Shown here in pieces: positions 46,492 through 55,136 of a DNA stretch of 64,000 nt. The DNA is from JARRQJ01 sp963810615 (GTDB lineage: Bacteria > Pseudomonadota > Gammaproteobacteria > DRLM01): NCBI GenBank assembly GCA_963810615.1, contig CAWEOA010000007.1, forward strand, positions 586,198-650,197, read 5' to 3'. The notes beneath the pieces were generated by a model. That model ran no database searches and had not been told where the DNA came from. It saw only the letters and a program-made list of their open reading frames with translations. The position numbers and the translations under genes are program-made. How positions within the stretch are numbered: the first letter of the stretch is position 1; the number at the start of each line of letters is the position of its first letter.

Positions 46492-48105
46492 TCAATCCAC
46501 CGGCCGGACGGAATCCGGCACGATGCGGGCATCAAACATCTCTTGCAGGTTTTTAACGTGATTATCCTGAACGATGGCCTCTTGCGCCGAGCGCATGCGG
46601 TCCTGAGAAATGCGTTCCTGCAAGGCCGCCGGCGTTTCCGCATTGGGTTGAGTAATGGTGAACAGCAATTTCACCTTTCCCCCTAAATATGTGCTCAATG
46701 CCTCCTGTAAGCGCTCTTCCATCTTGCTGTTGCGCAAGGAGGCATGCGCCGGGGCCAGGGCTAGGTGAAAGGTATTGCCTTCGCGGCTCATCAAGGCGCA
46801 ATTGTTTGCCAGGACGCGCGGCATGCCTTGCAAGGGCAATTGTTCAACCAGGCGATGCCAGGCCTCGTCTTCCTGGGTTGATTTGCTGGTACTCGGCGCG
46901 GCAGGCGAGGTCTTTTCACCCCCGCCTTGAGAAGGCGGCGCGGTCTGTTGCTTGCGCGGTGCCGCAGGTGTTGGCTGCTGCCGCGCCGGCGCAGTGAGGG
47001 GCGGCCTCTGCCCGGCCGCAGAAACCGGACGAAATGCCAGCATCCGCAGCAAGACCATCTCGAAACCCAGGCGCGGCGCCGGCGCAATGGCCAGATCACG
47101 GCGCCCGATCAGGCCGATCTGATAAAAGAGCTGCACATCTTCCGCGCTCAGCGCCGCCGCCAGCCGTGCAACCGTTTCTTCGTCCAGGTGTTCGTCACTG
47201 ACGGCGCCCGGAACCGCCTGGACAACGGCGATCTGGTGCAGCCAGGCCAGCAATTCCGCCAGGACGTCATCAAAATCCGGAGCAAATTCATTCAAGTCGG
47301 CAATGCGCTGCAATAAGATCCCGCCGTCGGCCGCCGCCAAGGCGTCGAGCAGATGCACCACGTGGCCATGCTCGATGGTCCCCAGCATGGCCTGGACTTC
47401 GCTCTCCAGCACCTGGCCGCCGCCGTAGGCGATGGCCTGATCCAGCAGACTCAGTGCGTCGCGCATACTGCCGTCGGCGGCGCGGGCGATGTGTTTCAAG
47501 GCCGCGGCCTCGGCATTGATGTTTTCCTGGCCCAACACCCGTTGCAGATACTCGCGGATCATCTCCGGCGGCAGGCGCTTGAGATTGAACTGCAGGCAGC
47601 GGGACAGGATGGTGACCGGCAGGCGCTGGGGATCGGTGGTGGCAAGCAGGAATTTTACGTGGGGCGGCGGTTCTTCCAGGGTCTTCAACAGGGCATTGAA
47701 GCTGTGGGTGGAGAGCATATGCACCTCGTCGATGAGGTAGACCTTGTAACGGCCGCGACTCGGCGCGTACTGCACATTCTCCAAAAGATCGCGGGTATCC
47801 TCCACCTTGGTGCGGGACGCGGCATCCACCTCGATCAGATCCACGAAGCGGCCCTCGTCGATTTCCCGACAGGCACTGCATTGTCCGCAAGGTGTGGCGC
47901 TCACCCCCTGCTCACAGTTGAGGGACTTGGCAAAAATCCGCGCCACGGTGGTCTTGCCCACCCCGCGCGTGCCGGTGAACAGATAGGCATGGTGCAGGCG
48001 CTGATTGTCCAGGGCATTGATCAAGGCACGCAACACATGCCCCTGCCCCATCATCTCGCCGAAGTTACGGGGGCGCCATTTACGCGCAAGGACTTGATAA
48101 CTCAT
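46492..48105 (-). CDS. dnaX: DNA polymerase III subunit tau/gamma DnaX
   Basis: ATPase core of the clamp loader; tau also ties polymerase to helicase. The 537 residues contain Walker A GTRGVGKTTVARIF, a four-Cys zinc module (C...CGQCSAC), DEVHMLS and a sensor SRC. A proline/alanine-rich hinge (about 360-410) and tau C-terminal domain follow. The ATG at 48105 (MSYQVLARKWRPRNF) is the standard opening. I see no E. coli-like A-AAA-AAG slip site, so a gamma form made by frameshift is not supported. It follows the 4.5S RNA gene. Confidence 0.96.
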   Translation of the reverse strand: MSYQVLARKWRPRNFGEMMGQGHVLRALINALDNQRLHHAYLFTGTRGVGKTTVARIFAKSLNCEQGVSATPCGQCSACREIDEGRFVDLIEVDAASRTKVEDTRDLLENVQYAPSRGRYKVYLIDEVHMLSTHSFNALLKTLEEPPPHVKFLLATTDPQRLPVTILSRCLQFNLKRLPPEMIREYLQRVLGQENINAEAAALKHIARAADGSMRDALSLLDQAIAYGGGQVLESEVQAMLGTIEHGHVVHLLDALAAADGGILLQRIADLNEFAPDFDDVLAELLAWLHQIAVVQAVPGAVSDEHLDEETVARLAAALSAEDVQLFYQIGLIGRRDLAIAPAPRLGFEMVLLRMLAFRPVSAAGQRPPLTAPARQQPTPAAPRKQQTAPPSQGGGEKTSPAAPSTSKSTQEDEAWHRLVEQLPLQGMPRVLANNCALMSREGNTFHLALAPAHASLRNSKMEERLQEALSTYLGGKVKLLFTITQPNAETPAALQERISQDRMRSAQEAIVQDNHVKNLQEMFDARIVPDSVRPVD

Positions 48106-48192
48106 GGAAGTGTGAATCCCACCGTCGAAATGAAACAACCCGGCCATTGTACCCAATTTGCCGGGACGTCGCTCGGGGAATCAAGAGGTAAG

Positions 48193-48307
48193 GGCGGCGG
48201 CTCGAACCCGCCCGACCCCGGCGCCCGAATCCGCTGCTGCCGCTGCTCCCTTCCGGGCCTGACGGGGTTCACAGCATATCGTCGCGGGAGGACCGGCCCG
48301 AGCCACC
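48193..48307 (-). ncRNA. ffs: 4.5S RNA of the signal recognition particle
   Basis: The transcript begins GGTGGCTCGGGCC and ends near CGAGCCGCC, which pair as the long terminal stem. The apical part carries the conserved GTCAGGCCCGGAAGGGAGCAGC stretch, the GGAA tetraloop and internal loop region that binds Ffh. The length of about 112-115 bases fits the short bacterial SRP RNA. Its position just upstream of dnaX on the same strand is common in Gammaproteobacteria. The exact ends are estimated from the stem. Confidence 0.9.
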
Positions 48308-48439
48308 ATTGCTTACATACTAGCGAAAGCTGTCGGCGGAACGCCGCAAACCGCTAATTATCGGAGCGCGCAGTCTACTACAAACCCTTATTAATTGTAA
48401 TTACGCTCACCCGCCCGTCCTTATCAGCGCCGCCGGCGG

Positions 48440-49783
48440 CTACTCGTCGAAGAAGAAGCGCTGTTCGCCGAAGGCCGGTTTGAGATCGGACAGCCAGGTC
48501 GCTCGTTCATCGTACTTGGCGAAGAACGGCCGTTGCACCCAATCCGGATTACGGCCCTGGATAAAACGGCAGACAAATACCTTTTCGCCGGCGACCTCGG
48601 TCACGCCTTGAATCTCGACCTTGCCGGGGGTCGCCGACATCGACGGGCCCCGTACCGTGCGGGACAGTCCCGAGACCTGCTTTATCGCCTCACGGTAGAT
48701 ATGCCAGGCACGCGTCAACGGCACCTCAAAATAGCGCCGGGCGCCGGTGTCTCTTTCGACGAACATATAGTAAGGAATGATCCCGAGGTGGGTTTGCATG
48801 CGCCACATCTTGCCCCACACATCCGGGTCGTCATTGATGTTCTTGATCAACGGCGATTGACTGCGCAAGATGGCGCCGGTTTCGCGCAATCTGCGAATCG
48901 CCTCCACCGCCATCGGGGTTTCCATCTCACGCCAATGATTGAAATGGGTCATGATCGCGACATGTTTGCCGGCCTTGATCAGTTTAGCGATCAATGCGAG
49001 CAGCTCGTCGGCATCTTCATCGGTCACGAAGCGCTGCGGCCAGAATGAAATCGCCTTGGTGCCAATGCGGATATTCTGAATATGTTCGAATTCCTTACCC
49101 AGCAAGGGCAATAAATACTGCGTCATGTGCTTGGTCTTCATCACCATCGGATCGCCACCGGTCACCAACAGGTCGCTGATGTCCTTATGGCTGCGCAAAT
49201 ATTGATGCAGATGTTCGGTCTCGTTGCTGGAGATACGCAGTTCTTTATCGCCGATAAACTGTGCCCAACGGAAACAGAAGGTGCAATAGCTGTGACAGGT
49301 CTGGCCCTGACTGGGAAAGAACAGCACCGTTTCTCGGTATTTGTGCTGCATGCCCGGCAGGGTTTCGTTATTCAAGGTCGGGACGTTGAGATCCTTCTGC
49401 CCGGCCGGATGCGGATTGAGTTTGTCGCGAATCTGCCTGGCGACGCGCTTGACTTCGAGCTGATCCGTGCCTGAACGCAGGACCTCGGCCATACGCTTAA
49501 AATCCTGTTCGGCCAACATGCCGGGCTGCGGAAAGGTCAATTGAAAGATGGGATCTTCCGGAATATTGGTCCAGTCGATCAATTCATCGATCACGTATTG
49601 GTTCACCCGGAACGGCAACACCTTGGCCACCACATGCATGGCAAAGCGCTGCTCTTCCGGCAGGCGCCGGATCTGAGCGATCTGGTCGAGATGGCGTTCG
49701 GTATACACCTTGAAGCGCTGCGGTTCATTGAACAGCTCTTCGAACTCACTGCGTTTTCGATAAAACTGCAAAATCTTGCTCAT
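48440..49783 (-). CDS. KamA-family radical SAM aminomutase-like protein
   Basis: Radical SAM enzyme related to lysine 2,3-aminomutase, 447 residues. The cluster motif is CHSYCTFC (C163, C167, C170). The family blocks VTGGDPMVM, FNHWREM, LRSQSPLIKNIND and the later HLGIIPYYMFVERDTGARRYFEV are present. The PLP-lysine region, PGGGGK in true lysine aminomutases, is here ATPGK, without the glycine run or the usual Asp before it. The substrate is therefore probably not lysine. The ATG at 49783 is used. It stands alone, with long intergenic DNA upstream. Confidence 0.88.
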   Translation of the reverse strand: MSKILQFYRKRSEFEELFNEPQRFKVYTERHLDQIAQIRRLPEEQRFAMHVVAKVLPFRVNQYVIDELIDWTNIPEDPIFQLTFPQPGMLAEQDFKRMAEVLRSGTDQLEVKRVARQIRDKLNPHPAGQKDLNVPTLNNETLPGMQHKYRETVLFFPSQGQTCHSYCTFCFRWAQFIGDKELRISSNETEHLHQYLRSHKDISDLLVTGGDPMVMKTKHMTQYLLPLLGKEFEHIQNIRIGTKAISFWPQRFVTDEDADELLALIAKLIKAGKHVAIMTHFNHWREMETPMAVEAIRRLRETGAILRSQSPLIKNINDDPDVWGKMWRMQTHLGIIPYYMFVERDTGARRYFEVPLTRAWHIYREAIKQVSGLSRTVRGPSMSATPGKVEIQGVTEVAGEKVFVCRFIQGRNPDWVQRPFFAKYDERATWLSDLKPAFGEQRFFFDE

Positions 49784-50482
49784 TGATAGCTACTCCCGCT
49801 TGTTTAAGGCGTAGTAACTGCGGCTTACAGCTAAGTAGACGACATTGCCGCGAGGCGCTTTTATAATCGCCTGGGTGGGAGTGGCCGTTCAGTCGGCACA
49901 CGCGCAAGCCCCAGTTGTGGCACACATCACCATTGCGGTGATATGAATGAAATCAGCCTCTCATGACACACCGTGAGACAACCGACGTTTGTGGTATCGC
50001 GAAGGAACGCGAAAATATTACAAACCCCCTGCTTCGCGAGGGCTGCTTAGGGTAACAAGTATGCCTGCTTGCGTCCACTTGGCGCCCGGATAATGCGCAT
50101 CGACTCGATTCTTACCGATGGTCATTTTCATTCCAAATAATCGAAGCTCCGATAAATTTGGTTTTGTCATTTCAACCCACAGGACTTACACCCTGTGGGT
50201 TGAAACCATGCGATACGATGTATTGCATGGTGCTGATATCAAGGTTTCTCACGGCGCTCGAAATGACACATTACTCAGGGTTTTCCTAAATATTATTTTC
50301 CACAACTCCGCGACGGCGCCATATCATCATGGAGTGGAGATGCTGTGCTCCCCATGGCATCTCATTTCCATCCAACTCAGCACCTTGCTCATCGTTGCTC
50401 CCGGAGCCCGTCGCCAAGCAATCGGCGGCGATGCGCTTGCGTGTTATTATCTTGCGACTTCACAACATCGGAAGACCGCCTG
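49784..50482. other. Long intergenic region between the KamA-like gene and ggt
   Basis: About 700 bases without a supported gene; small open frames overlap one another and lack recognisable features. It includes the palindromic repeat at 50166-50267. Promoters for the divergent KamA-like gene and ggt must lie here. Confidence 0.55.
50166..50267. repeat. Palindromic intergenic repeat, copy 3 (different subtype)
   Basis: Outer inverted ends GTCATTT (50166-50172) and AAATGAC (50261-50267) enclose a long hairpin: 14-base arms TTTCAACCCACAGG (50170-50183) and CCTGTGGGTTGAAA (50192-50205) with an 8-base loop. The right end reads GGTTTCTCACGGCGCTCGAA, then AAATGAC, a common proteobacterial REP-like end. 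It resembles the 8.6 kb element in plan, but not in inner sequence. Confidence 0.7.
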
Positions 50483-52156
50483 GTGAAATTGCACAATATC
50501 CTGATAGCAACCGCGATCCTGTTCCTCGCGCCGGGCTGGTGTCCTGCCGCCGCAACCGCTCCACAAGCCGCCATTGCCAGCGCCCATCCCCTGGCCACGC
50601 GCGCGGGCATGGAGATTCTCGCCGCAGGCGGTAACGCCTTCGATGCCGCCGTGGCGGTGAGCGCCGCCTTGGCGGTGGTGGAACCCACTGGCTCCGGACT
50701 GGGCGGTGGTGGATTTTGGTTGCTGCATCGCGCCAAAGACGGCCACGAGGTGATGGTAGACGGTAGGGAGCGGGCCCCGCTGGCGGCCCATCGCGATATG
50801 TATCTCGATAAAAGCGGCGAGGTCATACCCCGCCTGTCGGTGGACGGACCGCTCGCTGCGGCCATACCCGGAGAACCGGCCGCCCTGGTTCATCTCGCCC
50901 GGAAATACGGGCGCCTGCCCCTGGCCAAGAGTCTCGCCCCCGCCATTCGCCTCGCCAGGGACGGCTTTGCCGTAGATGAGCATTATCGGCGCGCGGCCAA
51001 GTTTCGCCTCGAGGTGTTACGGGCCTCGCCGGCTGCGGCTGCGGTATTTCTCCAGGATAATGATGTTCCCGCCTTGGGCTATCTCATCAAACAGCCGGAT
51101 CTGGCGGCGACATTGACCCGTGTCGCCAAACTGGGCAGAGACGGCTTTTATGCGGGCCCGGTCGCGGAACGACTGGTGGCGGGTATACATGCCGCCGGGG
51201 GGATCTGGACGAAAAAGGATCTGGCGGCTTACCGCGTGCTTGAGCGCACCCCCGTCAGCGGTGATTACCGCGGTCTGCATATCACCTCCGCGCCGCCGCC
51301 CTCCTCCGGTGGGGTGGTGTTGCTCACCATGCTCAACATCCTCAGCGGCTACGATCTGGGCAAGATGGATGCGGCCACCCGCACTCATGTGATCGTGGAG
51401 GCCATGCGTCACGCCTATCGCGACCGCGCCGACTATCTCGGCGATCCGGATTTCGTCACTATACCTATCGCGCAGCTAATCAGCCCGTTCTACGCCGCGG
51501 GACTGAGGGCGGGCATCCGTCTCGACAAGGCAACCCCCAGCAGCGCCTTGCCCGGCACCGCCGTCCACCCCCAAGGCGTCGACACCACCCATTTTTCGAT
51601 TATCGACAAGGCCGGCAATCGCGTCGCCGCGACCTTGAGCGTCAACTATCCCTTCGGCTCCGGGTTCATGCCGCCGGGCACCGGTGTGGTGCTAAACGAT
51701 GAAATGGATGATTTTTCGGCCAAACCGGGCGTCCCCAATGTCTATGGTCTGGTGGGCGGTGACGCCAACGCCATCGCCCCCGGCAAACGGCCATTGTCGA
51801 GCATGACCCCGACCTTTCTCGAGGACGACAAGAAGGTGGTCATACTCGGCACTCCCGGCGGCTCGCGCATCATCACCATGGTGCTGCTGGCCACCCTGGA
51901 TATCGCCGCCGGCGGCGATGAGACCTCAGCCGTCAGTGTCAAACGCTTCCATCACCAATTTCTCCCCGATGTCATCCAATATGAACCGGGCGCCTTGACG
52001 CCTGCCGTGGTCACGGCCCTGCAGGACCAAGGACATCAGCTCAAGGAACTGGGACATACTTACGGCAACATGCAGCTGGTGTGGTGGGATAAGCGCCAGC
52101 GGCGCGCCTCCGCCGCCAGCGACCCGCGTGGCAATGGCCTGGCGCTCGCACAGTAA
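50483..52156 (+). CDS. ggt: Gamma-glutamyltransferase
   Basis: Periplasmic N-terminal nucleophile hydrolase that cleaves glutathione and other gamma-glutamyl compounds. The 557 residues have a signal peptide (HNILIATAILFLAPGWCPAAA, about 3-23). The large subunit has GGNAFDAAVAVSAALAVVEPTGSGLGGGGF. The autoprocessing site is at DTTHFS: Thr368 should be the new N-terminus and nucleophile. PLSSMTPTF and the GSGFMPPGTG oxyanion part are also present. The GTG at 50483 is chosen because upstream codons add only a non-signal stretch; its ribosome site is weak. Confidence 0.94.
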   Translation: MKLHNILIATAILFLAPGWCPAAATAPQAAIASAHPLATRAGMEILAAGGNAFDAAVAVSAALAVVEPTGSGLGGGGFWLLHRAKDGHEVMVDGRERAPLAAHRDMYLDKSGEVIPRLSVDGPLAAAIPGEPAALVHLARKYGRLPLAKSLAPAIRLARDGFAVDEHYRRAAKFRLEVLRASPAAAAVFLQDNDVPALGYLIKQPDLAATLTRVAKLGRDGFYAGPVAERLVAGIHAAGGIWTKKDLAAYRVLERTPVSGDYRGLHITSAPPPSSGGVVLLTMLNILSGYDLGKMDAATRTHVIVEAMRHAYRDRADYLGDPDFVTIPIAQLISPFYAAGLRAGIRLDKATPSSALPGTAVHPQGVDTTHFSIIDKAGNRVAATLSVNYPFGSGFMPPGTGVVLNDEMDDFSAKPGVPNVYGLVGGDANAIAPGKRPLSSMTPTFLEDDKKVVILGTPGGSRIITMVLLATLDIAAGGDETSAVSVKRFHHQFLPDVIQYEPGALTPAVVTALQDQGHQLKELGHTYGNMQLVWWDKRQRRASAASDPRGNGLALAQ

Positions 52157-52329
52157 ATTTAGAACCTGTAGCGCAAGCTATTCGCACTGCCGCGACGTTC
52201 TTGCGTTCACCACCGATTATTTTTAGTCGAGCATCCGACACCAATAGCGCAAAACTGTTTTCATCACAGCCACTCTAAAAGAGACCGCAGTCCGCTTTTG
52301 CCATATTGAATTTCAGGAAGGAGCGCACC

Positions 52330-53028
52330 ATGCCCAGCATACTCATCACCGGCAGCAACCGCGGCCTGGGGCTGGAATGGACCCGTCAATTCGCTATGGA
52401 CGATTGGCGTGTCTATGCCAGCTGCCGCCATCCGGCCGAGGCCGGGGAACTGCATAAACTATCCGAACAATTTCCCAATCTCAGCCTCCACCGCCTGGAC
52501 GTAACCCGTCAGGATGAAATCCAAGCACTGGCGGCAGAGCTGGCGGATCACAGCATCGATATTCTGCTGAATAATGCCGGCGTGTATTTGGAGAAATACG
52601 AGTCGACGGTCGCTGCCGGCCTGTCTTATGACGATTGGCTGTATACCTTAGCGGTAAATACCCTCGGCCCGATGCGGGTCAGCGAGGCCTTCACCCCGCA
52701 CCTGGCACGCGGCAGGCACCGCCTGATACTCGCCATCACCAGCCATATGGGCAGCATCGCCGAAATCAACAGTCCCGGCAGCTACTACTATCGCTCCAGC
52801 AAGGCGGCCTTGAACGCCAGCATGAAAGGACTGTCTCTGGAATTAAAGATGCAGGGCATCGGCGTCCTGCTTCTGCATCCCGGTTGGGTACAGACCCGCA
52901 TGGGCGGACCCGGCGCCAACATCAGCACTGCCCAAAGCGTCATGGGAATGCGTGACATTGCAGGGCGTTTTAAGCCGACCGACAGCGGCCGTTTCTTCCG
53001 TTACAACGGCACCGAAATCCCCTGGTAA
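52330..53028 (+). CDS. SDR family oxidoreductase
   Basis: NAD(P)-dependent short-chain dehydrogenase/reductase, 232 residues. It has the nucleotide motif TGSNRGLG (about 7-14), NNAG (LLNNAGVYLE), a Ser in ITSHMGSI, and the catalytic Y-x-x-x-K (YYRSSKAAL). The C-terminal part (LHPGWVQTRMGGP) fits the csgA/carbonyl reductase-like group. The ATG at 52330 follows GGAAGGAG. Substrate unknown. It lies alone between ggt and a small secreted-protein gene. Confidence 0.92.
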   Translation: MPSILITGSNRGLGLEWTRQFAMDDWRVYASCRHPAEAGELHKLSEQFPNLSLHRLDVTRQDEIQALAAELADHSIDILLNNAGVYLEKYESTVAAGLSYDDWLYTLAVNTLGPMRVSEAFTPHLARGRHRLILAITSHMGSIAEINSPGSYYYRSSKAALNASMKGLSLELKMQGIGVLLLHPGWVQTRMGGPGANISTAQSVMGMRDIAGRFKPTDSGRFFRYNGTEIPW

Positions 53029-53195
53029 CGATCCGCTAATCCGATGCGTAGTGCTGACGTATGGACCAGAAATGCATGTTATTATTGGCGTCTGTTTCGT
53101 ATCTCCCTGGGATTATCTACCTGTTCAACAAAATACAATCCAGGTGGCAAGCGGAGCGCATCGGCAATCCAATAATCAATAATCGGAGCCCAGCA

Positions 53196-53579
53196 ATGAA
53201 AAAACCAGGCATATTGTTATTTGCAGTCCTGCTAATGCCGCTACTCTGCTGGGGTGCGGACAGCAGAGGTAACTTCGGAAGCTCTTTGCCCGCGGATCTC
53301 AAGTATTGCGACAATTACCTGGATGCTCTGGATTCCTGTGTAAGTGGACATTGCTATAAACAAAATATGTACAATGCCTGGCTCTTCGGTTACGTTACCG
53401 CGTATAACGCCTATGTTGACGACACCTTCAACATCCTGGGCGGCAGGGACTCGGCGTCCTTAAATTATTGGCTGGCCAATTATTGCAAAAAGAATCCGCA
53501 CAACTCCTTTGATACGGCGGTAGGCCACTTGATGGTCGAACTGGCGCCCCAGCGGATAAAACAAAAGTCCGGAGATTAG
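53196..53579 (+). CDS. Small secreted protein (Rap1a/HdeA-like)
   Basis: The 127 residues have a signal peptide (KKPGILLFAVLLMPLLCWGA, about 2-21) and a small helical domain with paired cysteines (YCDNYLDALDSCVSGHCY... NYCKKNP). The pattern NAWLFGYVTAYNAYVDDTFNI, then NYWLANYCKKNPHNSFDTAVGHLMVEL, resembles Rap1a/Tai immunity-type proteins, a fold related to HdeA. Rap1a proteins neutralise type VI secretion effectors, but no effector is adjacent, so the role is not claimed. The ATG at 53196 follows CGGAG. Confidence 0.72.
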   Translation: MKKPGILLFAVLLMPLLCWGADSRGNFGSSLPADLKYCDNYLDALDSCVSGHCYKQNMYNAWLFGYVTAYNAYVDDTFNILGGRDSASLNYWLANYCKKNPHNSFDTAVGHLMVELAPQRIKQKSGD

Positions 53580-54017
53580 GGCAACAAGGAAAAATCGATT
53601 CGGCGTTGGGCATCGCTGCTTGAACTCCGATTTTATTCAGCTTTTCCTCCGCCCGACGGAAGAGATGATCGCCCAGTCGGATTCGGTATCCTCCGCGCCT
53701 TAAGTCTTGCTTTTCGCATGAACCAGTTCTCTCATGCACTTCCCCCTTCCCCGCTGAACACCGTAGCAATCGCTATCATTCCATACCAGACCGCGATGTA
53801 GGTCAAGGCCAGACAAGCACTTAACGGGTAAATGCATGAACCCGAATCGGCCACCTAATTTACGGTTTAGTCTTTCCGGAAAGGGCCGTTAATATCCCTA
53901 GTCGGCTTATGGTGTATGGCCATTGGGTATTTCAGCAATCACAAAGGCTAAATCCATGTTGCTATTTGCGGCCTCCAGGCATGGAGTAAATATTAATAAT
54001 AATGACGAAAAGTAAAA
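53580..54017. other. Intergenic gap before the diguanylate cyclase gene
   Basis: 438 bases without a supported gene. A 113-codon open frame on the minus strand (53428-53769) overlaps the end of the small secreted-protein gene and has no domain, signal or good ribosome site. The region is AT-rich near 53840-54017, where the promoter of the next gene is expected. Confidence 0.5.
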
Positions 54018-55118
54018 ATGAGTAAGCACACAGCAACGTCAGGCAATCTGAGCATAGTACAAGAAGAACTTCGAGGTTTTTCCCGCAGCTTCGCCGAGCT
54101 TGAATGGTTGATGCTGATACTATGCTTATTATATTTATTCGTGCCCGGCGCCGAAATCGATAATCGATCAAGCGTAATCCAGGCCATGCTTGGCTTTGCC
54201 TGTTTCGTATTAATATTCCGCTATACCAATTTTTACCGCGCAGAGACACGCTGGAAACTGGCGATAGAAACGTGGGGCATGATCATTTTCATCAGCTGGA
54301 TGATATGCCACACCGGAATGGTGCAAAGTCCATTGATTAACCTCTATCTGCTCGTCATCATCGCTTGCGCCTTGACGCTCGGAAAACTCATTACGCTCAT
54401 GGAGCTCACGCTCATTTCCTGCTGGTATCTGTACATGGCCTTTATTTCGTACGGAGATGACGTATTCTCACTCAAGACCTTCAGCGAACTGATGTCCACC
54501 TTCAGCCCCTTCGTACTGGTGGGTTACCTGACCACGATGCTGTCGTCCGACATTCATTACGCCAGACAGCAGATTGTAGCGGCATCTGAAACCGATGAAT
54601 TGACCAAGCTACCCAATATGCGCGCATTCAACGCCCTGTTGCAAAAGGAAAACACGCGCTTTAGGCGCTACAACAAACCCTTTTCCATCATGATGATCGA
54701 CATTGACGAGTTGAAGTCAGTGAACGACCGTTTCGGACATGAGACAGGCAATCGTTTGATTATCATGGCGGCGAACAGCATCAATGAGCGTACGCGCAGC
54801 GCCGATGTGGTGGCGCGTTATGGCGGAGACGAATTTGTTATGCTGCTGCCGGAAACCGATGCCGGTCAACTCCAGGATCTGGCGGAACGCATCCGTACCG
54901 CGGTTGAAAACACGGCCTTTGACGAACAAGGACAGCGCGTGTCCACCACCGTGAGCATCGGCGTCGCAAGCTGTCCCAGCGATGCGGTTTCACCCCAGGA
55001 TTTGATCCACAAGGCGGACTCGGCGCTGTATCACAGCAAACGTGCCGGTAGAAACCGCACCACCATCTGGCGACAGGGTCAGGAAGCGATGGCTGAACAG
55101 GCCTCGCCCAGTCACTAG
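54018..55118 (+). CDS. Membrane diguanylate cyclase (GGDEF)
   Basis: Makes the second messenger c-di-GMP. The 366 residues have six hydrophobic segments in the N-terminal half (about 30-190), then a linker helix and a GGDEF domain (about 195-350) with an intact YGGDEF (GGDEF at 269-273). The start of the domain is DELTKLPNMRAFNALLQKE. An RxxD product-inhibition site (RSAD) lies five residues before GGDEF, so feedback inhibition is expected. The signal sensed by the membrane part is unknown. It stands alone. Confidence 0.92.
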   Translation: MSKHTATSGNLSIVQEELRGFSRSFAELEWLMLILCLLYLFVPGAEIDNRSSVIQAMLGFACFVLIFRYTNFYRAETRWKLAIETWGMIIFISWMICHTGMVQSPLINLYLLVIIACALTLGKLITLMELTLISCWYLYMAFISYGDDVFSLKTFSELMSTFSPFVLVGYLTTMLSSDIHYARQQIVAASETDELTKLPNMRAFNALLQKENTRFRRYNKPFSIMMIDIDELKSVNDRFGHETGNRLIIMAANSINERTRSADVVARYGGDEFVMLLPETDAGQLQDLAERIRTAVENTAFDEQGQRVSTTVSIGVASCPSDAVSPQDLIHKADSALYHSKRAGRNRTTIWRQGQEAMAEQASPSH

Positions 55119-55136
55119 CAATCGTTGTGGTTTAGT

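Noticed and set aside
46492..48105. Programmed frameshift making a gamma form of DnaX
   Set aside because: No A-AAA-AAG type slip site or other clear slippery run was seen in the gene.
48187..48310. tRNA gene
   Set aside because: The GTTCGAGCC-like stretch suggested a T-loop, but the whole folds as 4.5S RNA with its GGAA apical loop.
50170..50205. Terminator hairpin
   Set aside because: No T-run after the stem on either strand and it lies between divergent genes.
53428..53769. 113-codon minus-strand frame after the small secreted-protein gene
   Set aside because: Overlaps that gene, no ribosome site, no signal or domain.
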